Source: Butyricimonas faecihominis (GTDB lineage: Bacteria; Bacteroidota; Bacteroidia; Bacteroidales; Marinifilaceae). Taken from it: a stretch of DNA of 64,000 bases. The stretch lies in the NCBI RefSeq assembly GCF_033096445.1, contig NZ_AP028155.1:4159880-4223879 (forward strand). The letters run 5' to 3'. Of this stretch, positions 42,925-50,582 are shown piece by piece. The notes under the pieces were generated by a model. That model was not told where the DNA came from, ran no database searches, and worked only from the letters and a program-made list of their open reading frames with translations. Numbering within the stretch: position 1 is the first letter of the stretch; every line of letters begins with the position of its first letter. Position numbers and translations under genes: made by a program.

Positions 42925-43530
42925 ATGGATGTATTTTCAAGTTCTAATTCATCTTTTTCAATTGTCAATCACCGGTTAATGGGTGGTGGGGTGATTCATC
43001 TAGAATGCCCGAAGAATAGACGGGGACTAGGAGAGCCGGATATGATTATTTTACATTACACGGCAGGTATGGATGCCATGTCTTCAGCAAAATTCTTGGT
43101 GAGGCCGGACGTGAAGGCATCGGCTCACGTGGTGATCGGGCGGGACGGGCAGGTGATACAAATGGTGCCGTTTAGTATCGAGGCGTGGCATGCCGGGAAG
43201 AGTAGTTACGGGGGAAGGAACGAGCTGAATCATTACTCTATCGGGATCGAGCTGGATAACCTGGGGCAGTTGCGACTGGAAGGGGGGAAGTTCGTGGCGG
43301 AATGTGGAAAGGAGGTTCCCGTGGGGGAGGTGTACACGGAAGATTCAGGAGAGGAGCCGACGTACTGGCATGATTACACGAACGTGCAGATGCGGGTGTT
43401 GAACGAGGTGTGTGGCTTGCTGGTGGATACTTATCCCATCGGGGATATCGTGGGACATTCGGACGTGACGTCGAGGAAAGTTGATCCGGGACCGGCGTTG
43501 AGGGTGGCGGACTGGATTCAGTATTATTGA
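42925..43530 (+). CDS. N-acetylmuramoyl-L-alanine amidase (Amidase_2)
   Basis: 201 residues. The zinc-amidase fold is visible: DMIILHYTAGMDAMSSAKFL (first His ligand about 47), SAHVVIGRDGQVIQMVPF (second His), the substrate residue region WHAGKS, and GHSDVTSRKVDPGPAL (last His and Asp/Lys). There is no signal peptide, so export would need a holin-like partner, and one is encoded just upstream. Similar amidases sit next to capsule loci in many Bacteroidales. It cleaves the amide between MurNAc and L-Ala in peptidoglycan. Confidence 0.92.
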   Translation: MDVFSSSNSSFSIVNHRLMGGGVIHLECPKNRRGLGEPDMIILHYTAGMDAMSSAKFLVRPDVKASAHVVIGRDGQVIQMVPFSIEAWHAGKSSYGGRNELNHYSIGIELDNLGQLRLEGGKFVAECGKEVPVGEVYTEDSGEEPTYWHDYTNVQMRVLNEVCGLLVDTYPIGDIVGHSDVTSRKVDPGPALRVADWIQYY

Positions 43531-43745
43531 TTTTAGATTTTAGATTTTAGATTGAACTCCCTCCCGGCTTCGCCGTACTCCCTCTATAAACAGAGGGAGA
43601 GTTGGAATACTCGCTGTTTTTGGGAAACTTTTCATTCTAAATTTTAAATTCTACATTCTAAATTCCATTCTTCGTGTAGGGCCCATGCGGGGAGTGCGGG
43701 ATCATTTTAAATTTTCTGATTTATTCATTTTTAAATTTTATTATT

Positions 43746-44378
43746 ATGGCAAAATTTGATTCTTATTTATTGGGTAAAGTATCGAAAACCCTTGGTAACG
43801 TGACGATGTGTTACATGAACAAACAGAATATCGCTAGGGCGAGGATATTCTCAAGAAAGGATAAGCCGACTTCGGAGATGTTGGACCAGCGAGCCCGTAT
43901 GAAGGTGTTGATCGAGTTGTCCCGTTTCTTGTTGCCGGTTGTGCAGAAAGGATTTGTGGGAATTGGGAACGGAACGACTTCGAATGCTTTCGTTGCGAAA
44001 AATATGAAGGCGGTAGACGTGGACGAGAAACACGTGGCAACGATAGATTACGAACGGTTGAAAATGGCTACTGGAGTTCAGGATGTTCCGGAAGTCTCGG
44101 TCACGTATTCCGCGGAAAATAAAATGTATTCTTTCGAACAGGAGATGCAGACGGAGGAGAACGGGTTCGCTTTGGTTGACGATCGGGTGTATGCCGTGGT
44201 GTTCGAGAGCGTGTTGATGCGGGTGAAATTGATCTCGTTAAGAAGTCGGGGGGAGAATGGAAATACCAGTGTGGCACTTCCGAAAAATTGGAACCACGCA
44301 AACGTGAAGATCTATTGTTTTGCAACCTCGAAGAACGGGAAAAGTATTTCGCCTAGCCAGTATCTCACGGTTGAGTGA
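43746..44378 (+). CDS. DUF6266-like protein, copy 2
   Basis: 210 residues, no signal peptide. The N-terminus (LLGKVSKTLGNVTMCYMNKQ, then SRKDKPTSEMLDQRARM) repeats the GKvs..GNV...kP(T)...QR.R pattern of the gene at 41763. Both share a FVAKNMK / FYLEKNMK segment near residue 83 and a C-terminal SISPSQYLTV / QLSMSQYVRL. The body is predicted beta-rich. The two are diverged paralogs from an old duplication. Function unknown. Preceded by 215 bp of AT-rich, repeat-bearing spacer. Confidence 0.6.
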   Translation: MAKFDSYLLGKVSKTLGNVTMCYMNKQNIARARIFSRKDKPTSEMLDQRARMKVLIELSRFLLPVVQKGFVGIGNGTTSNAFVAKNMKAVDVDEKHVATIDYERLKMATGVQDVPEVSVTYSAENKMYSFEQEMQTEENGFALVDDRVYAVVFESVLMRVKLISLRSRGENGNTSVALPKNWNHANVKIYCFATSKNGKSISPSQYLTVE

Positions 44379-44388
44379 TTTTAAGGTT

Positions 44389-44553
44389 ATGATGAGCTTA
44401 TACTTTTTCACGGGAATATTTTTCACACTGAGTTTGAATGCTTTTTTCACGCAGTTGGCAAATGATTTTGTCGCGGGTGTGTTAAGCATCGTGGGGGGAG
44501 TGATCAGCTCGGTCGTGGTGGCTTGGTGCAAACGTCGATGGGAACAACATTGA
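44389..44553 (+). CDS. Small membrane protein (54 residues)
   Basis: Starts MMSLYFFTGIFFTLSLNAFF, with a second hydrophobic stretch VLSIVGGVISSVVVAW and a basic C-terminal tail CKRRWEQH. Two short membrane helices and a charged tail resemble small holins or antiholins. It lies 10 bp after the DUF6266-like gene. I do not recognise the family. Confidence 0.55.
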   Translation: MMSLYFFTGIFFTLSLNAFFTQLANDFVAGVLSIVGGVISSVVVAWCKRRWEQH

Positions 44554-44566
44554 TGCGGATGGGGTG

Positions 44567-44600
44567 GCAGAGATTCTTTGCCACTCCTTATCGTTTATAA
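44567..44600 (+). terminator. Hairpin terminator closing the accessory cluster
   Basis: GGGGTGGCA pairs with TGCCACTCC across GAGATTCTT (one G-T pair), a few bases after the last stop. The following stretch to 44837 is AT-rich and must hold the V-ATPase promoter. I see no clear TAnnTTTG box there. Confidence 0.6.
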
Positions 44601-44837
44601 CGCGGCTTCGTTGTGCTATGAATTTTGTCTCTTTTATGGTTTGAGTGGAACCCTTGACGATGGAATTCGTATCTGATACGGGGATATTTTCAAGTGTCCT
44701 ATTGTATAATTTTTATTTGTTATTGTCAATGTTTTTTAATATCTTGACGCCGTTTTTCTGGATTACTGGCACATTTATTGACACTTAGTTTTAATGAAAA
44801 TTTGTAAGATAAAATTAATATATAATACGTTTTTAGT

Positions 44838-45446
44838 ATGGAGAATAAATTAGATATTTTGACCCAAAAGCTTTACAACGAGGGGGTAGATAAGGCTCGC
44901 CAGGAGGCGGAGAATATCATCAACCAGGCAAAGCAAGAGGCCGAAAAGATTATTGCCGATGCGAAAGCGAAAGTAGCACAGATGAATGCTGATGCGGAGA
45001 CAGAGGTTTCTAACTTGAAAAAGAAGGCCGAGTCTGAAATGACGTTAAGTGCACGCCAAGCTATCACGGCTTTAAAACAGGCAATCACGAATCTTGTTGC
45101 CGGTGATGTTGCCGGTGATGTTGCCAAGATCGGGTTCGAGGAAAAAGCTTTTATTCAGGAGTTGCTTATGACGATCGTGAAGAAGTGGGATGTAGCCGGA
45201 GGAAACTTGAACATGGAAATTCTTCTTTCCGAGGATGAAAAGGCAAAGTTCGAATCATTTGTTGCGGCCAAGTACAAGGATCTGTTGGATAAAGGTCTTG
45301 ATGTAAAGGTGGGTAATTTAGAAGAAGGGTTTGTGATCCGGCCTAAAGATGGTGGTTTCCAGATTGCTTTCTCCGAAAAACTATTTGAAGCTTTCTTTAA
45401 TCAGTACATGAAGGGCTTCACGAAAAAACTGTTATTTAAGGATTGA
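44838..45446 (+). CDS. atpE: V-type ATPase subunit E
   Basis: 202 residues. A long N-terminal coiled coil rich in Ala/Glu/Lys (AENIINQAKQEAEKIIADAK) leads to a globular C-terminal domain, the form of the V/A-ATPase peripheral stalk subunit E. It is the first gene of the operon E-DUF2764-A-B-D-I-K. It links the catalytic head to the membrane part as a stator. Bacteroidota operons usually lack separate genes for subunits C and F, as here. Confidence 0.88.
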   Translation: MENKLDILTQKLYNEGVDKARQEAENIINQAKQEAEKIIADAKAKVAQMNADAETEVSNLKKKAESEMTLSARQAITALKQAITNLVAGDVAGDVAKIGFEEKAFIQELLMTIVKKWDVAGGNLNMEILLSEDEKAKFESFVAAKYKDLLDKGLDVKVGNLEEGFVIRPKDGGFQIAFSEKLFEAFFNQYMKGFTKKLLFKD

Positions 45447-45501
45447 GTGATTATAGATTAAGTGATTGAATCACAAAATCGTTGAATCATTAAATCACAG
45501 A

Positions 45502-46341
45502 ATGAATAATATGATATTAAAAAATAACTACTACTGTTTTATTGCAGGACTACCGGAGGTCTTTCTGGATGATCGGAAACTAGCGTTGTCCGTGAACGGG
45601 TTTCGGGAGTTGGCTCGGGAGGCTCTGAAGAAGGAGGATGTGAAGTTGATGGAGTTGTTTTTTCTGCCTGCCGATAATAAACAAGTTCTGCGGTTGCTAA
45701 ATAAAATGGCTCCCGATACCAATCTTGAAACAGTATATCCATTACAACGTCTGGAAGACGAAATCACCGAACCGACGAATTCTTTACCTACTTACCTCAA
45801 TCGATTTATCGCAGATTTTAAAGGGGAACATTTGAAATATGATGTTTCTCCGGAGAATGTGTTGAGTTGGATGTATTACGATCACTTGATGAAGAGTGGC
45901 AGTAAGTTTGTCCGGAATTACGCGGAATTCGTGATGAACGTGAAGAATCTGGAGACAGCCTTGACTTGTCGGAAGTACGGGAAAGAGGTTGCCCCGGAGA
46001 TTATTGGTAATAACGCATTTTCTAAGGCGCTGAGAACTTCGAACTCAAAAGATTTCGGTTTGGGAATGGAATTCCCGTACGTGGAAAAAGTGATTTCTCT
46101 GATGGGAAATACAAACCTTGTCGAGCGGGAGAGAGGACTGGATTTACTTCTTTGGGATTATATCGAAGAGGCCGTGGTTTACGAGTATTTCTCCATGGAG
46201 AAAGTTTTGAGTTTCATGCTTGAGCTGATGATCGTCGAGCGATGGAGCAAGATGAGTTCCGAATCGGGACGAAAAGTCTTCATGGAAGTCGTGGATAAGT
46301 TCAGAAAGAGTTTCGAGTTTGCGGAAGAATTTAAAAATTAA
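45502..46341 (+). CDS. DUF2764 protein of the V-ATPase operon (subunit C-like)
   Basis: 279 residues from MNNMILKNNYYCFIAGLPEV. A longer open frame begins at 45466, but its extra codons come from an intergenic AATCAC-type repeat, so the inner ATG was chosen. YYCFIAGLPEVFLDDRKLAL is the characteristic start of DUF2764. The protein is helical and about the size of V-ATPase subunit C, which is otherwise missing here. It always lies between E and A in Bacteroidota V-ATPase operons and is thought to take the place of C. That role is inference. Confidence 0.88.
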   Translation: MNNMILKNNYYCFIAGLPEVFLDDRKLALSVNGFRELAREALKKEDVKLMELFFLPADNKQVLRLLNKMAPDTNLETVYPLQRLEDEITEPTNSLPTYLNRFIADFKGEHLKYDVSPENVLSWMYYDHLMKSGSKFVRNYAEFVMNVKNLETALTCRKYGKEVAPEIIGNNAFSKALRTSNSKDFGLGMEFPYVEKVISLMGNTNLVERERGLDLLLWDYIEEAVVYEYFSMEKVLSFMLELMIVERWSKMSSESGRKVFMEVVDKFRKSFEFAEEFKN

Positions 46342-46350
46342 AATTGAGAC

Positions 46351-48111
46351 ATGAATAAGACACAAGGAAAAGTTCATAGTATTATTTCCAACCTTGTACT
46401 TGTGCGTACCGAAGGACCGGTATCTCAGAATGAGATTTGCTTTATCCAACTTGGAAACGAGCGGTTGATGGCCGAGGTGATCAAGGTTGTCGGGGATATT
46501 GCTTATGTACAGGTTTTTGAAAGTACCCGGGGATTGAAACCCGGTTCCCTCGTGGAGTTCGAAAACCATATGTTGGAAGTTACGTTGGGTCCCGGTTTGC
46601 TGTCAAAGAATTTTGACGGTCTTCAAAATGACCTGGATAAGATGACGGGTGTATTCTTGAAACGAGGAGAGTACACGAACCCGTTGGAAGAAGATAAAAA
46701 ATGGAGTTTTACCCCGTTGGCCAAGGTCGGTGATAAGGTGACCGGTGCCGATTGGTTGGGCAACGTGAAGGAAAACTGGCTGGATCATAAGATTATGGTA
46801 CCTTTCAAGTTGAAAGGGGAATATACCATCGCATCAATTGCCGCTGCCGGGGAATACACGATAAAGGACACGATTGCCGTGCTGAAAGATGAGGCCGGAA
46901 AAGAAATTCCTGTTACGATGATCCAGAAATGGCCGGTGAAGGTGGCTATCCGTAATTACATGGATAAACCCCGTCCTTCCCGTCAGATGGAGACAGGTGT
47001 ACGTGTTATCGACACGATGAATCCGATACTGGAAGGGGGGACCGGTTTTATCCCGGGGCCGTTCGGAACGGGAAAGACCGTGTTGCAACACGCTTTGTCC
47101 CGGTTTGCCGATGCTGATATTATTATCATGGCTGCCTGTGGTGAGCGTGCGAACGAGGTGGTGGAGATCTTTACCGAGTTCCCGGAATTGGAAGACCCTC
47201 GTTCCGGTCGTAAGTTGTACGAGAGAACCACGATTATTGCTAATACGTCCAATATGCCCGTGGCTGCCCGTGAGGCTTCCGTGTACACGGCTATGACGAT
47301 CGGGGAGTACTATCGTTCCATGGGCATGAAAGTGTTGTTGCTGGCCGACTCGACTTCTCGTTGGGCGCAGGCTTTGCGTGAGATGTCCAACCGTATGGAG
47401 GAGTTACCGGGACAGGATGCGTTCCCGATGGACTTGTCGGCTATCATTTCAAATTTCTATGCTCGTGCGGGAATGGTGTATTTGAATAATGGTAAGACGG
47501 GATCCGTTACTTTTATCGGTACGGTATCTCCTGCCGGTGGTAACTTGAAAGAGCCGGTGACGGAGTCCACGAAGAAAGTGGCACGTTGTTTCTATGCCTT
47601 GTCTCAAGCTCGTGCGGATGCGAAACGTTACCCGGCAATTGATACGTTGGAATCTTACTCAAAATACTTGGAATATCCGGAATTTATCGAGTTCGCCAAG
47701 AAGAATATTTCCGATACGTGGATTGCTGATGTGAACGAGGCTCGTAATATGTTGGTTCGCGGTCGCGAGACGGCAGAACAGATCGACATTTTGGGGGATG
47801 ACGGTGTGCCTTTGGAATATCACGTGGTATACTGGAAGTCCGAGTTGATCGACTTCGTGATTCTGCAACAGGATGCTTTTGACAACATTGACGGTTCTAC
47901 CGCAATGGAGCGTCAGAAGTATATGCTGAACATGGTACTGGGTGTGGTTCGTTCCGAATTTAATTTTGACACGTTCGAAGAGATTAACCCCTATTTCAAA
48001 CGTATCATTAATGGTTTCAAACAGATGAACTATTCCGAATATCAATCGGAAGCGTTTAAAAAGTATGAGGCAGAAGTGAACGAGATCATTAACGAAAGAA
48101 AAAAGAAATAA
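46351..48111 (+). CDS. atpA: V-type ATPase catalytic subunit A
   Basis: 586 residues. The Walker A motif GPFGTGKTV is near 235, the Walker B-type segment VLLLADSTSRWAQALREMS near 330, and the A-subunit-specific bulge region (about 115-190) lies between the N-terminal barrel and nucleotide domain. It hydrolyses or makes ATP in the rotary V/A-type enzyme. Length and motifs are complete. The gap to subunit B (102 bp) holds a repeat of the GTGATTAAGTGATT type. Confidence 0.97.
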   Translation: MNKTQGKVHSIISNLVLVRTEGPVSQNEICFIQLGNERLMAEVIKVVGDIAYVQVFESTRGLKPGSLVEFENHMLEVTLGPGLLSKNFDGLQNDLDKMTGVFLKRGEYTNPLEEDKKWSFTPLAKVGDKVTGADWLGNVKENWLDHKIMVPFKLKGEYTIASIAAAGEYTIKDTIAVLKDEAGKEIPVTMIQKWPVKVAIRNYMDKPRPSRQMETGVRVIDTMNPILEGGTGFIPGPFGTGKTVLQHALSRFADADIIIMAACGERANEVVEIFTEFPELEDPRSGRKLYERTTIIANTSNMPVAAREASVYTAMTIGEYYRSMGMKVLLLADSTSRWAQALREMSNRMEELPGQDAFPMDLSAIISNFYARAGMVYLNNGKTGSVTFIGTVSPAGGNLKEPVTESTKKVARCFYALSQARADAKRYPAIDTLESYSKYLEYPEFIEFAKKNISDTWIADVNEARNMLVRGRETAEQIDILGDDGVPLEYHVVYWKSELIDFVILQQDAFDNIDGSTAMERQKYMLNMVLGVVRSEFNFDTFEEINPYFKRIINGFKQMNYSEYQSEAFKKYEAEVNEIINERKKK

Positions 48112-48213
48112 ATTTAGTGATTAGGTGATATAATGATTAAGTGATTTGACTTTATATTGAGAAGAATCACACAATCATGGAATCGAAAATCACAGAATCA
48201 AAAAATAAATTAT
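48112..48213. repeat. GTGATT/AATCAC-type repeat between subunits A and B
   Basis: TTAGTGATTAGGTGATATAATG and ATTAAGTGATTTGA are followed, after about 20 bp, by the complementary-type run AATCACACAATCATGG, AATCG, AATCACAGAATC. The arms can pair. The same motif family is at 42830, 45447, 49537 and 49930. Confidence 0.6.
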
Positions 48214-49536
48214 ATGACGACTGCTTTTCAAAAAGTTTATACAAAGATCACCCAGATCACGAAAGCAACGTGTACGTTGAATGCCCAGGGCGTCGGGAAT
48301 GACGAGCTGGCTATTGTAGACGGACGGTTGGCGCAGGTCGTGAAGATTTGGGGAAATGATATAACCCTTCAGGTGTTCTCCGGGACAGAAGGGATTCCGA
48401 CGAATGCAGAAGTGACATTCTTGGGAAAAGCGCCTACTCTGAGAGTGGGAGACGATTTATGCGGGCGTTTTTTCAATGCCTTTGGCGACCCGATTGACGG
48501 GGGGCCTGCAGTTGACGGGGAAGAAAGAGAGATCGGGGGACCTTCGGTGAACCCGGTGCGTCGTAAACAACCGTCGGAATTGATTGCAACCGGTATCGCG
48601 GGAATCGACTTGAACAACACGTTGGTGTCCGGTCAGAAGATTCCGTTCTTTGCCGACCCGGATCAGCCTTACAACCAAGTGATGGCGAACGTGGCACTGA
48701 GAGCGCAGACAGACCGTATCATCTTGGGTGGTATGGGGTTGACGAACGATGACTACCTGTATTTCAAAAATTTGTTTGACAATGCCGGGGTGTTGGATCG
48801 TATCGTTAGTTTCGTGAATACCACGGAGGCACCGCCTGTTGAGCGTTTGTTGGTACCGGATATGGCATTGACGGCTGCCGAGTATTTTGCGGTGGACAAG
48901 AACGAGAAAGTATTGGTGTTGTTGACGGACATGACGTTGTATGCCGATGCTCTGAGTATCGTGTCCAACCGTATGGATCAGATCCCGTCGAAGGACTCCA
49001 TGCCGGGTTCATTGTATTCCGATTTGGCGAAGATTTACGAGAAGGCCGTGCAGTTCCCTGCCGGAGGTTCTATCACGATCATAGCCGTGACCACGTTGTC
49101 TGGCGGTGACATTACCCATGCTATCCCGGATAACACCGGGTACATCACGGAGGGACAGTTGTTCCTGCGTAAAGACACGGAGATTGGTAAGGTTATTGTT
49201 GACCCGTTCCGAAGTTTGTCTCGTTTGAAACAGCTCGTGATCGGTAAGAAAACCCGTAAGGATCACCCGCAAGTGATGAATGCCGCCATCCGTCTATATG
49301 CCGATGCCGCTAACGCCCGGACCAAGATGGAGAACGGTTTCGACCTGACGGACTACGACCGCCGTACCCTAGATTTCGCCAAAGACTATTCCAACAGCTT
49401 GCTTGCTATCGATGTAAACATCAGTACCGATCAGATGTTGGATACCGCTTGGGATCTTTTCCGCAAATACTTTAACAAGGCGGAATTGGGAATTAAGCAG
49501 GAAATCGTGGAAGAGTTTGGAGGATTTAGTGATTAG
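48214..49536 (+). CDS. atpB: V-type ATPase regulatory subunit B
   Basis: 440 residues from MTTAFQKVYTKITQI. An open extension to 48157 is encoded by the repeat and was rejected. It has the B-subunit pattern without a Walker A Lys: GIAGIDLNNTLVSGQKIPFF, then VLLTDMTLYADALSIVSNRM and PSKDSMPGSLYSDLAKIYEK. It forms the non-catalytic positions of the A3B3 head. About 440 residues, somewhat short for B (about 460) but complete at both ends. Confidence 0.96.
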   Translation: MTTAFQKVYTKITQITKATCTLNAQGVGNDELAIVDGRLAQVVKIWGNDITLQVFSGTEGIPTNAEVTFLGKAPTLRVGDDLCGRFFNAFGDPIDGGPAVDGEEREIGGPSVNPVRRKQPSELIATGIAGIDLNNTLVSGQKIPFFADPDQPYNQVMANVALRAQTDRIILGGMGLTNDDYLYFKNLFDNAGVLDRIVSFVNTTEAPPVERLLVPDMALTAAEYFAVDKNEKVLVLLTDMTLYADALSIVSNRMDQIPSKDSMPGSLYSDLAKIYEKAVQFPAGGSITIIAVTTLSGGDITHAIPDNTGYITEGQLFLRKDTEIGKVIVDPFRSLSRLKQLVIGKKTRKDHPQVMNAAIRLYADAANARTKMENGFDLTDYDRRTLDFAKDYSNSLLAIDVNISTDQMLDTAWDLFRKYFNKAELGIKQEIVEEFGGFSD

Positions 49537-49571
49537 GTGATTGACGATTCAGTGATTAATTAATACAGTTT

Positions 49572-49952
49572 ATGAATCAGATAGAGTTTAAACGTAGAAC
49601 AAAACAGTTGGGGTTAGCCGTGATCAGGATGACAGAAAAGTTTCCGGAGACACGGTTAGCTTGGGTCGTGAAAGATCAGATTTTACGTTCGGCTTTATCG
49701 GTTGGTGCTAACTATCGGGCTGTGTGTCGAGCAAAATCGGATAAGGATTTCATCAATAAAATGAGGATCGTTGAAGAGGAAGCGGATGAAACAGCTTATT
49801 GGCTTGAAATTATTGAAGAGTCTGATTTACTAAAATCAGATGATTTGAGAGAACTCAAGAGAGAAGTAAATGAATTAGTGGCTATGGTTGTGGCTTCTAT
49901 CCGGACTAAAAGTATCGGGCTTAACAAAGAGCAGCAATCACAGAATCATTAA
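49572..49952 (+). CDS. S23-type four-helix-bundle protein inside the V-ATPase operon
   Basis: 126 residues, all-helical. It has the pattern of the four helix bundle / 23S-rRNA intervening-sequence protein family: RTKQLGLAVIRMTEKFPETR, then LRSALSVGANYRAVCRAKSD and FINKMRIVEEEADETAYWLE. It is unrelated to any ATPase subunit. Repeat-bearing spacers flank it on both sides, as if it had been inserted between subunits B and D. Relatives occur as stand-alone genes, in rRNA inserts and as Avd in diversity-generating retroelements; I see no reverse transcriptase here. Function unknown. Confidence 0.88.
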   Translation: MNQIEFKRRTKQLGLAVIRMTEKFPETRLAWVVKDQILRSALSVGANYRAVCRAKSDKDFINKMRIVEEEADETAYWLEIIEESDLLKSDDLRELKREVNELVAMVVASIRTKSIGLNKEQQSQNH

Positions 49953-49988
49953 ATCGCAAATCACAGAATAATTTAATAATTTGGTAAG

Positions 49989-50579
49989 GTGATAAAGTTT
50001 CAATATAATAAGACATCGCTTCAAGGGCTGGATAAGCAGTTGAAGATGCGAGTGAGGGCATTGCCTACCATCAAAAATAAGGAGTCAGCTTTGCGTTCGG
50101 AGGTGAAGAAGGCGAAACAGGTGGCGGATGAGTTTAATGTGAAGTTGGAAGAAACGCTGAATTCATTGAACGATATGCTGCAACTTTATGACGAGTATAA
50201 GGAAGACATACTTGTCGTGAAGGATGTCAGGATGTCGGTGAAAAAGATTGCCGGGGTAAAGACGCCTGTTCTCGACGGGGTGGATTATGAGGTGAAGGAT
50301 TTCAGTTTGTTTAATCAACCCGGGTGGCTACTCGATGGTGTGGAATACATCAAAGAGGTAGTAAGTATCGCTTTGGAGAGGGAATTTTTCACCCGGAAAA
50401 TGGAGCTGTTGGATAGGGCGAGAAAGAAAACGACACAGAAGGTGAATTTGTACGAGAAAGTGCAGATTCCGGGATTCCAAGAGGCGATTCGCAAGATCAA
50501 GCGGTTCTTGGAAGACGAGGAAAACCTTTCCAAGTCGTCACAGAAGATCGTGAAAACCCGTAAATTGATGGAGGAATAG
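49989..50579 (+). CDS. atpD: V-type ATPase subunit D (central rotor)
   Basis: 196 residues from a GTG start. IKFQYNKTSLQGLDKQLKMR is the usual beginning of V-ATPase subunit D, which supports the GTG. Long N- and C-terminal helices (about 1-75 and about 120-190) form the coiled-coil shaft that turns inside the A3B3 head. Subunit F, which normally caps D, has no gene in the operon. The next gene begins 3 bp after the stop. Confidence 0.92.
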   Translation: MIKFQYNKTSLQGLDKQLKMRVRALPTIKNKESALRSEVKKAKQVADEFNVKLEETLNSLNDMLQLYDEYKEDILVVKDVRMSVKKIAGVKTPVLDGVDYEVKDFSLFNQPGWLLDGVEYIKEVVSIALEREFFTRKMELLDRARKKTTQKVNLYEKVQIPGFQEAIRKIKRFLEDEENLSKSSQKIVKTRKLMEE

Positions 50580-50582
50580 CCT

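Noticed and set aside
42395-43530. Prophage
   Set aside because: Holin-like and amidase genes are present, but no integrase, terminase, capsid or tail gene lies in the surrounding 64 kb.
49572-49952. Diversity-generating retroelement suggested by an Avd-like four-helix bundle
   Set aside because: No reverse transcriptase, template repeat or C-type lectin gene is near, so only the general S23 family call is kept.
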